From NCBI GenBank assembly GCA_048264125.1, contig JBLXDM010000019.1:1-37569 (forward strand): DNA of 37,569 nucleotides. The letters are read 5' to 3'. A model generated the notes under the pieces. It worked only from the letters and a program-made list of their open reading frames with translations. It had not been told where the DNA came from and did not search any database. This document shows, in pieces, positions 14,365-23,496 of this stretch; position 1 is the stretch's first letter; every line of letters starts with the position of its first letter. The DNA is from M1-B18 sp048264125 (GTDB lineage: Bacteria > Bacillota > Clostridia > Peptostreptococcales > Natronincolaceae). The translations under genes were made by a program, and so were the position numbers.

Positions 14365-15651
14365 ATGAGTTCAGAAGTAATTAAGCGTGAGGATAATAGG
14401 ATTACATTAAAAATCGTAGTAGGCGCTGAGCAATTCGAAGAGGCGGTAGCTAAAGCATATAATAAGCTTAAGGGGAAATTCAATGTTCCAGGCTTTAGAA
14501 AAGGCAAGGCTCCTAGAAAGGTAATTGAGACAAAATATGGCGAGGGAGTTTTTTATGAAGAGGCTATAAACTTCTGCTTTCCCGTAGCATATGAGGCGGC
14601 TTTAGATACCTTTAAAATTAACCCGGTTGACAGACCAGAGATTGATATAGATCAAATGGAAAAGGGTAAAGAGGTTGTATTTACTGCTATTGTGGAGGTT
14701 ATGCCTGAATTCACAGTGGAGAACTATAAAGGTATAGAAGTAGACAAAATAGAGTATAATGTACAAGAAGAGGATATCCAAAAGGAACTTGAAGCTATGC
14801 AGCAAAAAAACGCAAGAATGATTTCCGTAGAAGACAGACCTGTAAAAGAAAAGGATATGGTTATAATTGACTATAAAGGCTCTGTTGATGGATTTTATTT
14901 CGAGGGTGGAAGCGCTGAAAGACAATCCTTGGAGATAGGCTCAGGGCAATTTATTCCAGGCTTTGAGGAGCAGCTGATTGGTGTAGGCATAGGAGCAGAG
15001 GTTAAGGTAAATGTTACCTTCCCTGAGGAATATCATGCTGAGGACCTTGCAGGTAAGTCTGCTGTTTTCGAGGTTAAGCTGCATGAAATTAAGGAAAAGG
15101 AAATGCCTGCTCTTGATGATGAGTTTGCCAAGGATGTTTCTGAGTTCGACTCCTTAGAGGAGCTGAAGGCTGACATAAAGACTAAGCTGGAGGAAAGTGC
15201 TAAAAGCAAAGCTACTCAGGACCTGCGCAATGCTGTTGTAGATAAAGTGGTTGCCTCTGTAGAGCTTCAATTGCCTAACGCAGTGGTTGAAAAGCAAATC
15301 GATAACATGTTAAGGGATTTTGATTATCAATTAAGATACCAAGGTCTTAATTTAGAGTATTATTACCAAATGTCAGGAGCCAAGGAAGAGGATTTAAGAG
15401 AGCAAATGAGAGCAGATGCTGCTCAAAGAGTTAAGTCTCAGGTGGTTTTAGACAAGATAGCAGAGCTTGAAAAGCTAGAAGCTGCTGAAGAGGAAATGAA
15501 TGCAGAAATAGAAAAAATGGCTGCTCAGTACAAGCAAGAGGTAGATAAATTTAAATCAACCATAAAAGAGCAGGAGCTAAACTACGTTAAGGATAATATA
15601 ATAATTAGAAAGACTATTGATTTATTAGTTGAGAGTGCTACAATTATTTAA
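14365..15651 (+). CDS. tig: Trigger factor, ribosome-associated chaperone
   Basis: A 428-residue trigger factor of full normal length. The ribosome-binding signature GFRKGK is at residues 43-48 (N-terminal domain). A peptidyl-prolyl isomerase FKBP domain follows from about 150 to 245 (VIIDYKGSVDGFYFEGG... to KLHEIKEKEMP), and the helical C-terminal chaperone arms fill the rest. It binds the ribosome exit tunnel and shields nascent chains. ATG follows GAGGAGG. It heads the cluster tig-clpP-clpX, 35 bp ahead of clpP, a conserved Firmicute order linking folding and degradation. Confidence 0.97.
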   Translation: MSSEVIKREDNRITLKIVVGAEQFEEAVAKAYNKLKGKFNVPGFRKGKAPRKVIETKYGEGVFYEEAINFCFPVAYEAALDTFKINPVDRPEIDIDQMEKGKEVVFTAIVEVMPEFTVENYKGIEVDKIEYNVQEEDIQKELEAMQQKNARMISVEDRPVKEKDMVIIDYKGSVDGFYFEGGSAERQSLEIGSGQFIPGFEEQLIGVGIGAEVKVNVTFPEEYHAEDLAGKSAVFEVKLHEIKEKEMPALDDEFAKDVSEFDSLEELKADIKTKLEESAKSKATQDLRNAVVDKVVASVELQLPNAVVEKQIDNMLRDFDYQLRYQGLNLEYYYQMSGAKEEDLREQMRADAAQRVKSQVVLDKIAELEKLEAAEEEMNAEIEKMAAQYKQEVDKFKSTIKEQELNYVKDNIIIRKTIDLLVESATII

Positions 15652-15686
15652 TAGAAAAAGATTAGTTGTTATGGGAGGGGATAAAA

Positions 15687-16271
15687 ATGGCATTAGTACC
15701 TGTAGTTGTTGAACAAACCAATCGTGGGGAAAGATCCTACGACATTTTTTCAAGACTTCTTAAGGACAGAATCATCTTTATAAGTGATGAAATTAATGAT
15801 GTTACAGCAAGTCTTGTTGTAGCTCAGCTGATATTTTTAGAGGCTGAAGATCCAGATAAGGACATTCAAATATATTTAAACAGCCCAGGGGGATCAATAA
15901 CAGCCGGAATGGCAATATTTGACACAATGAATTACATTAAGCCGGATGTTTCAACATTATGTATAGGTATGGCTGCCAGCATGGGTGCCTTCCTATTGGC
16001 GGCAGGTAAAAAGGGTAAGCGCTTTGCATTACCTAATGCAGAAATTATGATTCATCAGCCGTTGGGTGGAACAAGAGGTCAGGCAGAGGATATTCGTATC
16101 CATACCGAAAGAATACTTAAAATGAGAGACACAATTAATCAAATTTTAAGTGAACGAACCGGTCAGCCTTTAGATCGTGTAAAACGTGATACCGACCGTG
16201 ATTTCTTTATGGAGCCTAATGAAGCGAAGGAATATGGTATTATTGACGAAGTGTTAACCTTTAGGAAATAA
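15687..16271 (+). CDS. clpP: ATP-dependent Clp protease proteolytic subunit
   Basis: A 194-residue ClpP with the complete catalytic triad at canonical positions: Ser98 (GMAASMG), His123 (IMIHQP) and Asp172 (DRDFF). It forms the tetradecameric proteolytic chamber that works with ClpX, encoded 21 bp downstream. The correct start is ATG 15687, following GGGAGGGG; an upstream TTG at 15666 would add seven residues and has no ribosome site. No propeptide is apparent beyond a few residues. Confidence 0.97.
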   Translation: MALVPVVVEQTNRGERSYDIFSRLLKDRIIFISDEINDVTASLVVAQLIFLEAEDPDKDIQIYLNSPGGSITAGMAIFDTMNYIKPDVSTLCIGMAASMGAFLLAAGKKGKRFALPNAEIMIHQPLGGTRGQAEDIRIHTERILKMRDTINQILSERTGQPLDRVKRDTDRDFFMEPNEAKEYGIIDEVLTFRK

Positions 16272-16292
16272 CTGTTTGAGTGAGGTGTTAAA

Positions 16293-17564
16293 ATGTCTAG
16301 ATTTGAGGATAAGAAGCAATTGAAGTGCTCTTTTTGCGGTAAATCGCAAGACCAAGTAAGGCGATTGATTGCGGGTCCTAATGTATATATCTGTGATGAG
16401 TGTATTGAGCTCTGCCAAGAAATTATACAAGAAGAGTTTGATGAAAATATCGATATCGATCTAATGAATCTACCAAAGCCTAAGGAGATTAGGGACATAT
16501 TAGACCAATATGTTATAGGTCAGGATATGGCTAAAAAGGCCTTAGCAGTTGCAGTGTATAATCATTACAAGAGAATAAACATGGATATTAAAAGTGAAGA
16601 TGTAGAGCTTCAAAAAAGTAATATCGTTATGTTAGGACCAACTGGTTCTGGTAAAACACTTCTAGCTCAAACTCTTGCAAAAATACTAAATGTTCCCTTT
16701 GCTATAGCAGACGCAACATCACTTACTGAAGCAGGCTATGTAGGTGAGGATGTTGAGAACATTCTGCTTAAGCTTATTCAAGCTGCAGACTATGATATAG
16801 AGAAGGCAGAAAAGGGTATTATTTATATTGATGAGGTGGATAAGATTGCCAGAAAATCTGAAAACCCATCAATTACAAGAGACGTAAGCGGCGAAGGAGT
16901 TCAGCAGGCTTTACTGAAAATACTTGAGGGCACTGTTGCCAGCGTACCTCCCCAAGGAGGACGTAAGCATCCTCACCAGGAGTTCATTCAAATAGATACA
17001 ACCAATATTCTATTTATTTGTGGTGGAGCCTTTGATGGTGTAGAGAAAATTATTCAAAAACGTATCGGCAAAACCTCTATGGGCTTTGGTGCAGATATAA
17101 AGAGCAAGGAAATTAAGGATTTAGGTGCTTTGTTAAAGCAAATTCAGCCGGAGGACCTGTTGAAATTCGGATTGATTCCTGAATTTGTAGGTCGTTTACC
17201 AGTGGTGGTTACTCTGGATCAATTGGATGAGTCAGCACTGATTCAAATCCTGACAGAGCCTAAGAATGCTCTGGTTAAGCAATACAACAAGCTGTTTGAA
17301 ATTGACGGCGTGCTACTGGAATTTGAACCTCTTGCCCTTGAGCATATAGCCAAAAGAGCAATAGAGCGAAAAACCGGAGCGAGAGGTCTTAGAGGAATTA
17401 TTGAGGGTCTGATGACGGAAATTATGTACGAAATACCGTCAAGAGACAATATCGAAAAGGTTGTGATCACCAACGAGGTAGTTATCAGTGGTGCTGAGCC
17501 GACAATAATACTGAAAAAGACAAAGACTACTAAAAAGAAAAATGAAGAAACTACAGCTTCATAA
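16293..17564 (+). CDS. clpX: ATP-dependent Clp protease ATP-binding subunit ClpX
   Basis: A 423-residue AAA+ unfoldase. The N-terminal zinc-binding domain has Cys12, Cys15, Cys34 and Cys37; Walker A is GPTGSGKT (115-122); Walker B is IIYIDEVDK. The IGF-type ClpP-docking loop is IGKTSMGFGAD, and the pore loop GYVGED is intact. It recognises and unfolds substrates for ClpP. The tail is Lys/Thr-rich. ATG follows GTGAGGTG. A 13-bp terminator stem lies 9 bp after the stop, closing the tig-clpP-clpX unit. Confidence 0.97.
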   Translation: MSRFEDKKQLKCSFCGKSQDQVRRLIAGPNVYICDECIELCQEIIQEEFDENIDIDLMNLPKPKEIRDILDQYVIGQDMAKKALAVAVYNHYKRINMDIKSEDVELQKSNIVMLGPTGSGKTLLAQTLAKILNVPFAIADATSLTEAGYVGEDVENILLKLIQAADYDIEKAEKGIIYIDEVDKIARKSENPSITRDVSGEGVQQALLKILEGTVASVPPQGGRKHPHQEFIQIDTTNILFICGGAFDGVEKIIQKRIGKTSMGFGADIKSKEIKDLGALLKQIQPEDLLKFGLIPEFVGRLPVVVTLDQLDESALIQILTEPKNALVKQYNKLFEIDGVLLEFEPLALEHIAKRAIERKTGARGLRGIIEGLMTEIMYEIPSRDNIEKVVITNEVVISGAEPTIILKKTKTTKKKNEETTAS

Positions 17565-17572
17565 ATGTAAAT

Positions 17573-17606
17573 AAAGCGGCAGAGGTGAAACCTCTGCCGC
17601 TTTTGC
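17573..17606 (+). terminator. Strong, likely bidirectional terminator after clpX
   Basis: AAAGCGGCAGAGG and CCTCTGCCGCTTT form a 13-bp perfect stem with loop TGAAA, then TTTT on the plus strand and TTTATTTA on the minus strand, so it could also end the chromate-transporter transcript. Confidence 0.9.
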
Positions 17607-17637
17607 TATGTTTAGTTATAATATATACGAATAGTCT

Positions 17638-17766
17638 CCTTCGATTAGAAGGTGCTTTCGGCATATAGAAGAAACCTTCACTGCTTAGTATTCACCGACT
17701 TTTGAATAATATCTAAAATGTTAAAAGTCGGTTCATAATGCGCGACTCAGGTTTCTTCTATCTGCC
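17638..17766. repeat. Nested inverted repeats, candidate structured RNA or mobile remnant
   Basis: The outer arm TAGAAGAAACCT (17666-17677) pairs perfectly with AGGTTTCTTCTA (17749-17760), and the helix continues outward through A-T and, after one mismatch, GGCA/TGCC. An inner arm ACCGACTTTT (17694-17703) pairs with AAAAGTCGGT (17723-17732). A third small hairpin CCTTC-GATTA-GAAGG precedes it (17638-17652). It fills the gap between convergent clpX and the chromate-transporter genes. No protein or T-run is associated. Confidence 0.7.
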
Positions 17767-17794
17767 TTGGATATGTGGTTTTTCAAATCCAATA

Positions 17795-18322
17795 CTATAA
17801 TGAGTACAGAGCAATTCCCATGACACCTGAAATAAATATGAGGGCTATGGGATGGAGCTTGGTACGCTGCAGCATAAAAAGTATGATGAGGCCTATGATC
17901 AGGCCTTTGAGGTCCACTATTGAGGAGCGAAATAAGGAGATACAGGCAGCTGCTATAAGGCCGATAACCCCTGGTCTGATGCCAGCAAAGATACCGGTAA
18001 CCACAAAGGACTTGTAATGCTTGGTGATAACCGTAGCCAAAATGGTAACAAGGAAAAAGGAGCAGCAAACAACTCCGAAGGTTGCCACTATAGCGCCCAT
18101 AACACCTAAATGCTTAAAGCCTACAAAGGTGGCGGCATTAACAGCTATCGGACCTGGCGTCATTTGAGAAATCGCAATGATATCAACGAATTCACTTTGC
18201 GTCAGCCATTGATTTACATATACGATTTCCTGTTCAATTAGTGGGAGCATTGCATAGCCGCCACCAAAGCTAAAGGCTCCTATCTTTAGGAAGGTTAGAA
18301 ATAATTTAAGATACGCCGCCAT
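17795..18322 (-). CDS. Chromate transporter, short-chain CHR protein (second subunit)
   Basis: A 175-residue membrane protein with about 5-6 helices and the CHR-domain motifs FLKIGAFSFGGGYAMLPLIEQEIV near the N-terminus and SQMTPGPIAVNAATFVG. Short CHR proteins work as pairs encoded in tandem; the family exports chromate or, more generally, oxyanions by ion-coupled transport, and its physiological substrate in Clostridia is uncertain. The ATG at 18322 has GGGAGGGGG upstream; a longer frame to 18367 is rejected. It overlaps the preceding homologue by 17 bp, indicating coupling. Confidence 0.85.
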   Translation of the reverse strand: MAAYLKLFLTFLKIGAFSFGGGYAMLPLIEQEIVYVNQWLTQSEFVDIIAISQMTPGPIAVNAATFVGFKHLGVMGAIVATFGVVCCSFFLVTILATVITKHYKSFVVTGIFAGIRPGVIGLIAAACISLFRSSIVDLKGLIIGLIILFMLQRTKLHPIALIFISGVMGIALYSL

Positions 18323-18860
18323 CTTTTTCCCCCTCCCTTCTAGTGTAGAATAAGCCGGATGCAGCACATAGAATTACGACAATTATAGGATGGAATCCAA
18401 GGAAAACGATTGAAACAAAGGCTGTCACCATCATAAAATAGTTGAATTTTGTCCTGTTGATGGCCTTTCCCAGCTTTATAGCTGACATAAGTATCAGTGC
18501 AACGATTGCAGGACGCACGCCTTGAAAGAACAGTTGAATTGTTTTAATATCCTTTATTCTATCATAGAAAATAGCCAGCAAGACAATAGTCAGCAGGGAA
18601 GGCAGGACGGTGCCGATAAGGCCGGAAATAGCACCTAGTATGCCGTATAGCTTAAAGCCGGTAAATATGGTGGCGTTTACGGCAATGGGTCCTGGAAGGC
18701 TCTGAGAAACGGCGATTATGTCTATAAATTCCTTGGTTTCAATCAGGTTTTCATTTTCTACAATTTCCTTTTGAATTATTGGCACCATAGCGTAGCCGCC
18801 TCCAAAGGTAAAGGCTCCTACTCTAAAAAAAATCCAAAACAATTTAAAATATTTCTTCAA
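18306..18860 (-). CDS. Chromate transporter, short-chain CHR protein (first subunit)
   Basis: A 184-residue homologue of the downstream gene, with FFRVGAFTFGGGYAMVPIIQKEIV and SQSLPGPIAVNATIFTG. The two proteins probably assemble as an antiparallel heterodimer. The start chosen is TTG at 18860, ten bases after GAGGGGG; a reading frame extending to ATG 18911 would contain a TATAAT box (minus strand, near 18898-18903) and has no ribosome site, so it is likely untranslated. The pair is inserted against the strand of the surrounding protease genes. Confidence 0.83.
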   Translation of the reverse strand: MKKYFKLFWIFFRVGAFTFGGGYAMVPIIQKEIVENENLIETKEFIDIIAVSQSLPGPIAVNATIFTGFKLYGILGAISGLIGTVLPSLLTIVLLAIFYDRIKDIKTIQLFFQGVRPAIVALILMSAIKLGKAINRTKFNYFMMVTAFVSIVFLGFHPIIVVILCAASGLFYTRREGEKDGGVS

Positions 18861-19143
18861 AAAAACATACCCCCTCGCAAATATCAAATTATAGCTATTA
18901 TAATATACCATTTATCAAAGCATATGCCACTGACAGTAAATATTTAAAGAAGAAAGGGTTAATTAAACCTATATTTTGATAAAAGCCATATGCCAATAAC
19001 TATTTATTATTATAGCATAACAGTTGGCTAAAATAATGCTGGATTCCTAATACCTGCTTAAAATGGTAGGTTTTTTTCCATAGGATAAAATGAAATGCAG
19101 GGCAAATAATACTATTACAGATGAAAGAAGGGAGGTAAAATTT

Positions 19144-20823
19144 TTGCCTAGCATATTATTTTTAGTCCAGTTTTTCTTTGCTATAGTAATTGGGCTATAT
19201 TTTTTGAGCCTCTTAAAAAGTCAACAGGGAAGCAAGCTTGCAATAGAAAGGGAATCGAAAAAGGAAATGGAAAGAATAAGGAAAATGCGGGAGCGATCCT
19301 TAACAACTCCCCTTTCAGAATACACAAGACCCTCCTCCTTTAATGATATTATCGGGCAGGAGGATGGACTGAAGGCTTTAAAGGCAGCCCTTTGCAGTCC
19401 AAATCCACAGCACGTACTGATATATGGCCCACCGGGGGTGGGAAAGACAGCCGCCGCTAGGGTTGTACTAGATGAGGCTAAAAAAAGCACCTTGTCTCCC
19501 TTTAATCAGCATTCATGCTTTATAGAAATGGATGCTACCACCTTGAGGTTTGACGACAGAGGAATTGCCGATCCATTGATGGGCTCAGTGCATGACCCTA
19601 TATACCAGGGAGCGGGACCACTGGGACAGGCGGGCATACCACAACCAAAGCCCGGGGCAGTCACCAAGGCCCATGGAGGGCTTCTGTTTTTAGATGAAAT
19701 AGGAGAGCTTCATCCGATACAAATGAATAAGCTGCTGAAGGTATTGGAGGACAGAAGGGTTTATTTGGAGAGCGCATATTACCATGCTGAGGATAGCAAC
19801 ATACCGGGACATATTCACGATATATTTAAAAATGGTCTGCCTGCCGACTTCAGACTTGTTGGTGCAACAACTAAAAACGCCAATGATATACCGGCGGCCT
19901 TAAGATCCAGATGTGTGGAGGTGTATTTTAGGCCCTTATTTCAGGAGGAAATAGGTATGATAGCTAAAAATGCCTGCATTAAGAGCAAGATAGATATTCA
20001 AGAGGAGGCATTAAGTGAAATAAAAAAGTATGCCACCAATGGCAGGGAAGCAGTTAATATCATTCAGATATCCGGTGGGCTAGCATTAACACAGGACAGG
20101 AGGAAAATAACACTTGAGGATATACAATGGGTAATCCAAAGCGGACATTATAATCCAAGACCCGAAAAGAAAATTGAAAGCAGTCCAAGCGTTGGCTATG
20201 TCAATGGTTTGGGGGTATATGGGCCGAATATAGGCATGGTGATTGAAATTGAAGCCACTGCTATGAAGGCCCCTGAAAAGGGAAAGGGCAGGATTATTAC
20301 AACCGGAATCGTTGATGTTGAAGAAACCAACACACCGGGAAGAACCCTTAAGCGTAAGAGCACTGCCTCAGATTCAGTTGATAACGTGTTGACGGTTATA
20401 AGAAAGTTCTTTGATATAGATACGAGAGATTATGACATACATTTGAACTTTCCCGGTGGAATACCTATAGATGGTCCTTCTGCAGGGATTACAATGGTCA
20501 CTGCCATATATTCAGCAATAACAGGGCTTCCGATAGACCATAAGGTAGCCATGACGGGAGAGGTATCCATCCGTGGTAAGGTAAAGCCTATAGGCGGAGT
20601 AGCAGCAAAGCTGGAGGCAGCAAAGCTGGCAGGCTGTACTAAAGTAATTATTCCAAAGGAAAATTATCAGGAGAGATTTTTAGAGTCTGGACTTGAGGTT
20701 ATTGCTGTAGAAAATATAGAGGATGTTATAAAGCACTCGGTGTATGAGGAAAAAAATCAGATTAATTTGCCTCAGGAAGCTATACCCTATGTGGCAGCAC
20801 TAGGTAATCAATTGCAAAAATAG
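19144..20823 (+). CDS. lonB: ATP-dependent protease LonB
   Basis: A 559-residue Lon-family protease lacking the LonA N-domain. It starts with a hydrophobic membrane-anchor helix (residues 4-22), followed by an AAA+ module with Walker A GPPGVGKT (95-102) and Walker B LLFLDEIGEL, then the Lon protease domain with Ser446 (DGPSAG) and Lys489 (GGVAAK), the usual 43-residue spacing. In Bacillus, LonB acts in the forespore. The start is TTG 19144, seven bases after AAGGGAGGT; an ATG at 19090 has no ribosome site. It sits directly before lonA, as in Bacillus and many Clostridia. Confidence 0.95.
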   Translation: MPSILFLVQFFFAIVIGLYFLSLLKSQQGSKLAIERESKKEMERIRKMRERSLTTPLSEYTRPSSFNDIIGQEDGLKALKAALCSPNPQHVLIYGPPGVGKTAAARVVLDEAKKSTLSPFNQHSCFIEMDATTLRFDDRGIADPLMGSVHDPIYQGAGPLGQAGIPQPKPGAVTKAHGGLLFLDEIGELHPIQMNKLLKVLEDRRVYLESAYYHAEDSNIPGHIHDIFKNGLPADFRLVGATTKNANDIPAALRSRCVEVYFRPLFQEEIGMIAKNACIKSKIDIQEEALSEIKKYATNGREAVNIIQISGGLALTQDRRKITLEDIQWVIQSGHYNPRPEKKIESSPSVGYVNGLGVYGPNIGMVIEIEATAMKAPEKGKGRIITTGIVDVEETNTPGRTLKRKSTASDSVDNVLTVIRKFFDIDTRDYDIHLNFPGGIPIDGPSAGITMVTAIYSAITGLPIDHKVAMTGEVSIRGKVKPIGGVAAKLEAAKLAGCTKVIIPKENYQERFLESGLEVIAVENIEDVIKHSVYEEKNQINLPQEAIPYVAALGNQLQK

Positions 20824-20827
20824 AGGG

Positions 20828-20862
20828 AATGTAGTCAAAATGGCTACATTTCTCTTTTTATT
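20828..20862 (+). terminator. Terminator after lonB
   Basis: AATGTAGTC (20828-20836) pairs with GGCTACATT (20842-20850), one G-T wobble, loop AAAAT, followed by a T-rich tail. The rest of the gap to lonA (to 21123) is AT-rich; a weak TGCC/GGCA hairpin with T-run lies near 20980-21000 and I see no gene. Confidence 0.7.
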
Positions 20863-21071
20863 TCTTGGTCTATATCAAAAATATCCTTCTTGAGCTATAA
20901 TAAATTTGATATAATATTAAAAATTCGGGTAAAATATTGAAAAAAGATGGTGTAATAGTTATAATTATATACATCATCTGCCATTTTAGCGGCATTTTTA
21001 TTTTTATTGCTTTACTTTTGAGGTTTATAGGCTATTTGAATAGATTAAGGAAACGATAAAGTATAAGAGGA

Positions 21072-21099
21072 TTGACTTTGCATAGCTAGATGCTATCAG
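21072..21099 (+). promoter_or_regulatory. Candidate promoter of lonA
   Basis: TTGACT (21072-21077) and TATCAG (21094-21099) with a 16-bp spacer containing the dyad ATAGC-TAGAT-GCTAT (21082-21096). The -10 is a weak match, so regulation through the dyad is possible. No CIRCE or clear CtsR tandem heptad is present. Confidence 0.4.
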
Positions 21100-21123
21100 T
21101 AAAGTAAAGAAGGAGTGATTTTC

Positions 21124-23496
21124 ATGGAGGATACAAAGCAAAGACAAGAAACAGAGGATTATAATATTAAAACAAGAGAGCTTCCCCTAATACCATTGCG
21201 TGGACTTACGGTTTTCCCATACATGGTTCTACATTTTGACGTAGGAAGGGAAAGGTCTATAAATGCCCTTGAAGAGGCTATGGTCAATGATCAGCTGGTT
21301 TTCTTGGCCTCGCAAAAGGAGGCTGAGGTAAACCTGCCTACACCGGAGGATTTTTATCTTGTGGGGACGGTTTCTAAAATAAAGCAGATGCTGAAGCTGC
21401 CTGGAGATACCATCAGGGTGCTGGTGGAGGGGATCAACAGAGCCCGAATAAAGAATATTGTCAGGGAAGAGCCTTATTTTATGGTGGAGGTTGAGGAGGA
21501 GCATTACGAGGCGGAAATAGTCAATGACAAGAACTCTGAAGCCTTGATGAGAAGTGTAATGGAGGGATTTGAGCAATACATAGAGGTCAGCAATAAGATA
21601 TCACCTGAGGTGCTGATAAGCATATCTGAAATCGAAATGCCCGGCAGAATGGCAGATACAATAGCAGCAAATCTGGCACTAAAGCCAGCGCAAAAACAAG
21701 AAATTCTGGAGGCCTTTGAGCCCCACCAGCGACTGGAGACCCTTTATAGGATATTGCTGCAGGAGATAGAAATTTTAGAAATAGAAAAGCGCATTAACAC
21801 CAGAGTGAAGAAGCAAATCAATAAGGTGCAAAAGGAATACTATCTGAGGGAGCAATTAAAGGCAATACAAAAAGAGCTGGGGGAGGACGAGGGCATTGTA
21901 GAAGAGGTAGATGCCTTTAGACAGCAGCTAAAAAAGCTAAAGCTTCCGAAGGATATACATGAAAAGGTGGAAAGAGAAATAGACAGGCTATTAAAGCTCT
22001 CACCTGCATCAGCTGAAACCGGCGTAATTAGAAATTACATAGACTGGATATTAAATCTGCCTTGGACGAAGGAAACAAAGGACAGGCTGGATCTTAAGCT
22101 GTCGGCGGAGATTTTGGACGAGGACCACTATGGACTGGAGAAGGTAAAGGAAAGAATTCTTGAGTATTTAGCCATCAGACAGCTGGCTAAGGCCATGAAG
22201 GGTCCGATATTATGCCTTGTTGGCCCTCCGGGGGTCGGCAAGACCTCTATAGCAAAGTCTATTGCCAGAGCTCTAAATAGAAAGTTTGTCAGAATGTCCT
22301 TGGGTGGCGTACGGGATGAGGCGGAAATTAGAGGACATAGAAGAACCTATGTAGGGGCAATACCGGGAAGAATTATTTCTGCAATCCGTCAGGTGGGCTC
22401 TAAGAACCCGATTTTCCTTTTGGATGAGATAGACAAGCTTGCCAGCGACTTTAGAGGAGATCCTGCAGCTGCATTGCTGGAGGTTCTAGATCCCGAGCAA
22501 AACAATGACTTTACGGATCATTTCCTGGAGGCACCCTTCAATCTATCTAAGGTTATGTTTGTGACCACTGCCAATTCATTGGATACTATACCAAGACCAT
22601 TGCTGGATAGGATGGAGGTAATAAGGATAGCAGGCTATACTGAGGAGGAAAAGCTCAATATAGCTATAAAATATCTACTGCCGAAGCAAATTAAGGAGCA
22701 TGGACTAAAGGAGGAGAATCTCCAGATATCCGAAAAAACCTTAAGGGGCGTAATAAACTATTATACCAGAGAGTCAGGAGTAAGGAGCCTGGAGAGGCAG
22801 ATCGCCAACCTTTGCAGAAAGGCAACTAAGAAAATAATTGAGGATAAGGCTAAGACAATTAGAATTACGCCAAACAATCTGGACAAATACCTTGGAAAGC
22901 CAATTTTCAGATATGAGATGGCAAATCTAAAGGATGAGGTGGGTATTGTTAGAGGTCTTGCTTGGACTCCGGTTGGTGGAGATACATTATCCATTGAGGT
23001 TACGCCTATGAAGGGCAGCGGTAAGCTGGTGCTTACGGGGCAGCTGGGGGATGTAATGAAGGAATCGGCAAAGGCAGGCATTAGCTACATTCGTTCCAAA
23101 GCCGAGGAGCTTAAGATAGATCCGGAGTTTCATAATAATCTTGATATACATCTTCATATACCTGAGGGAGCAATACCCAAGGACGGACCTTCTGCCGGTA
23201 TAGCTATGGCAACGGCAGTAATATCTGCTCTTATCAAAACCCCGATATATAAAGACTTAGCAATGACGGGGGAAATTACTCTTAGAGGACGAGTGCTTCC
23301 TGTTGGAGGAATCAAGGAAAAGGTACTGGCTGCCAGACGGGCGGGAATCAAAAAAGTGTTATTGCCGATTGAAAACCAAAGGGATATGGAGGACATTCCA
23401 GAGAATGTCAGAAGAAAAATGGAGTTTGTCTTTGTGTCCCATATGGATGAGGTGCTGGCGCATGCACTAAGAAGGGGAGACAAAAATGAAGATTAA
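21124..23496 (+). CDS. lon: ATP-dependent protease La (LonA)
   Basis: A 790-residue LonA of normal length. The substrate-binding N-domain begins LPLIPLRGLTVFPYMVLHFDVGR; a coiled-coil linker spans about 190-250; Walker A is GPPGVGKT (367-374); the protease domain has Ser690 (KDGPSAG) and Lys733 (GGIKEK), spaced 43 as in E. coli. It degrades misfolded and regulatory proteins. ATG 21124 follows AAGGAG; a GTG at 21115 lies in the ribosome site. The last 11 bp overlap the start of engB, so the two are coupled. Confidence 0.97.
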   Translation: MEDTKQRQETEDYNIKTRELPLIPLRGLTVFPYMVLHFDVGRERSINALEEAMVNDQLVFLASQKEAEVNLPTPEDFYLVGTVSKIKQMLKLPGDTIRVLVEGINRARIKNIVREEPYFMVEVEEEHYEAEIVNDKNSEALMRSVMEGFEQYIEVSNKISPEVLISISEIEMPGRMADTIAANLALKPAQKQEILEAFEPHQRLETLYRILLQEIEILEIEKRINTRVKKQINKVQKEYYLREQLKAIQKELGEDEGIVEEVDAFRQQLKKLKLPKDIHEKVEREIDRLLKLSPASAETGVIRNYIDWILNLPWTKETKDRLDLKLSAEILDEDHYGLEKVKERILEYLAIRQLAKAMKGPILCLVGPPGVGKTSIAKSIARALNRKFVRMSLGGVRDEAEIRGHRRTYVGAIPGRIISAIRQVGSKNPIFLLDEIDKLASDFRGDPAAALLEVLDPEQNNDFTDHFLEAPFNLSKVMFVTTANSLDTIPRPLLDRMEVIRIAGYTEEEKLNIAIKYLLPKQIKEHGLKEENLQISEKTLRGVINYYTRESGVRSLERQIANLCRKATKKIIEDKAKTIRITPNNLDKYLGKPIFRYEMANLKDEVGIVRGLAWTPVGGDTLSIEVTPMKGSGKLVLTGQLGDVMKESAKAGISYIRSKAEELKIDPEFHNNLDIHLHIPEGAIPKDGPSAGIAMATAVISALIKTPIYKDLAMTGEITLRGRVLPVGGIKEKVLAARRAGIKKVLLPIENQRDMEDIPENVRRKMEFVFVSHMDEVLAHALRRGDKNED

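Noticed and set aside
20863..21123. CIRCE or CtsR heat-shock operator before lon
   Set aside because: No TTAGCACTC-N9-GAGTGCTAA and no tandem GGTCAAA heptads can be seen; single heptad-like fragments are not enough. The same holds before tig.
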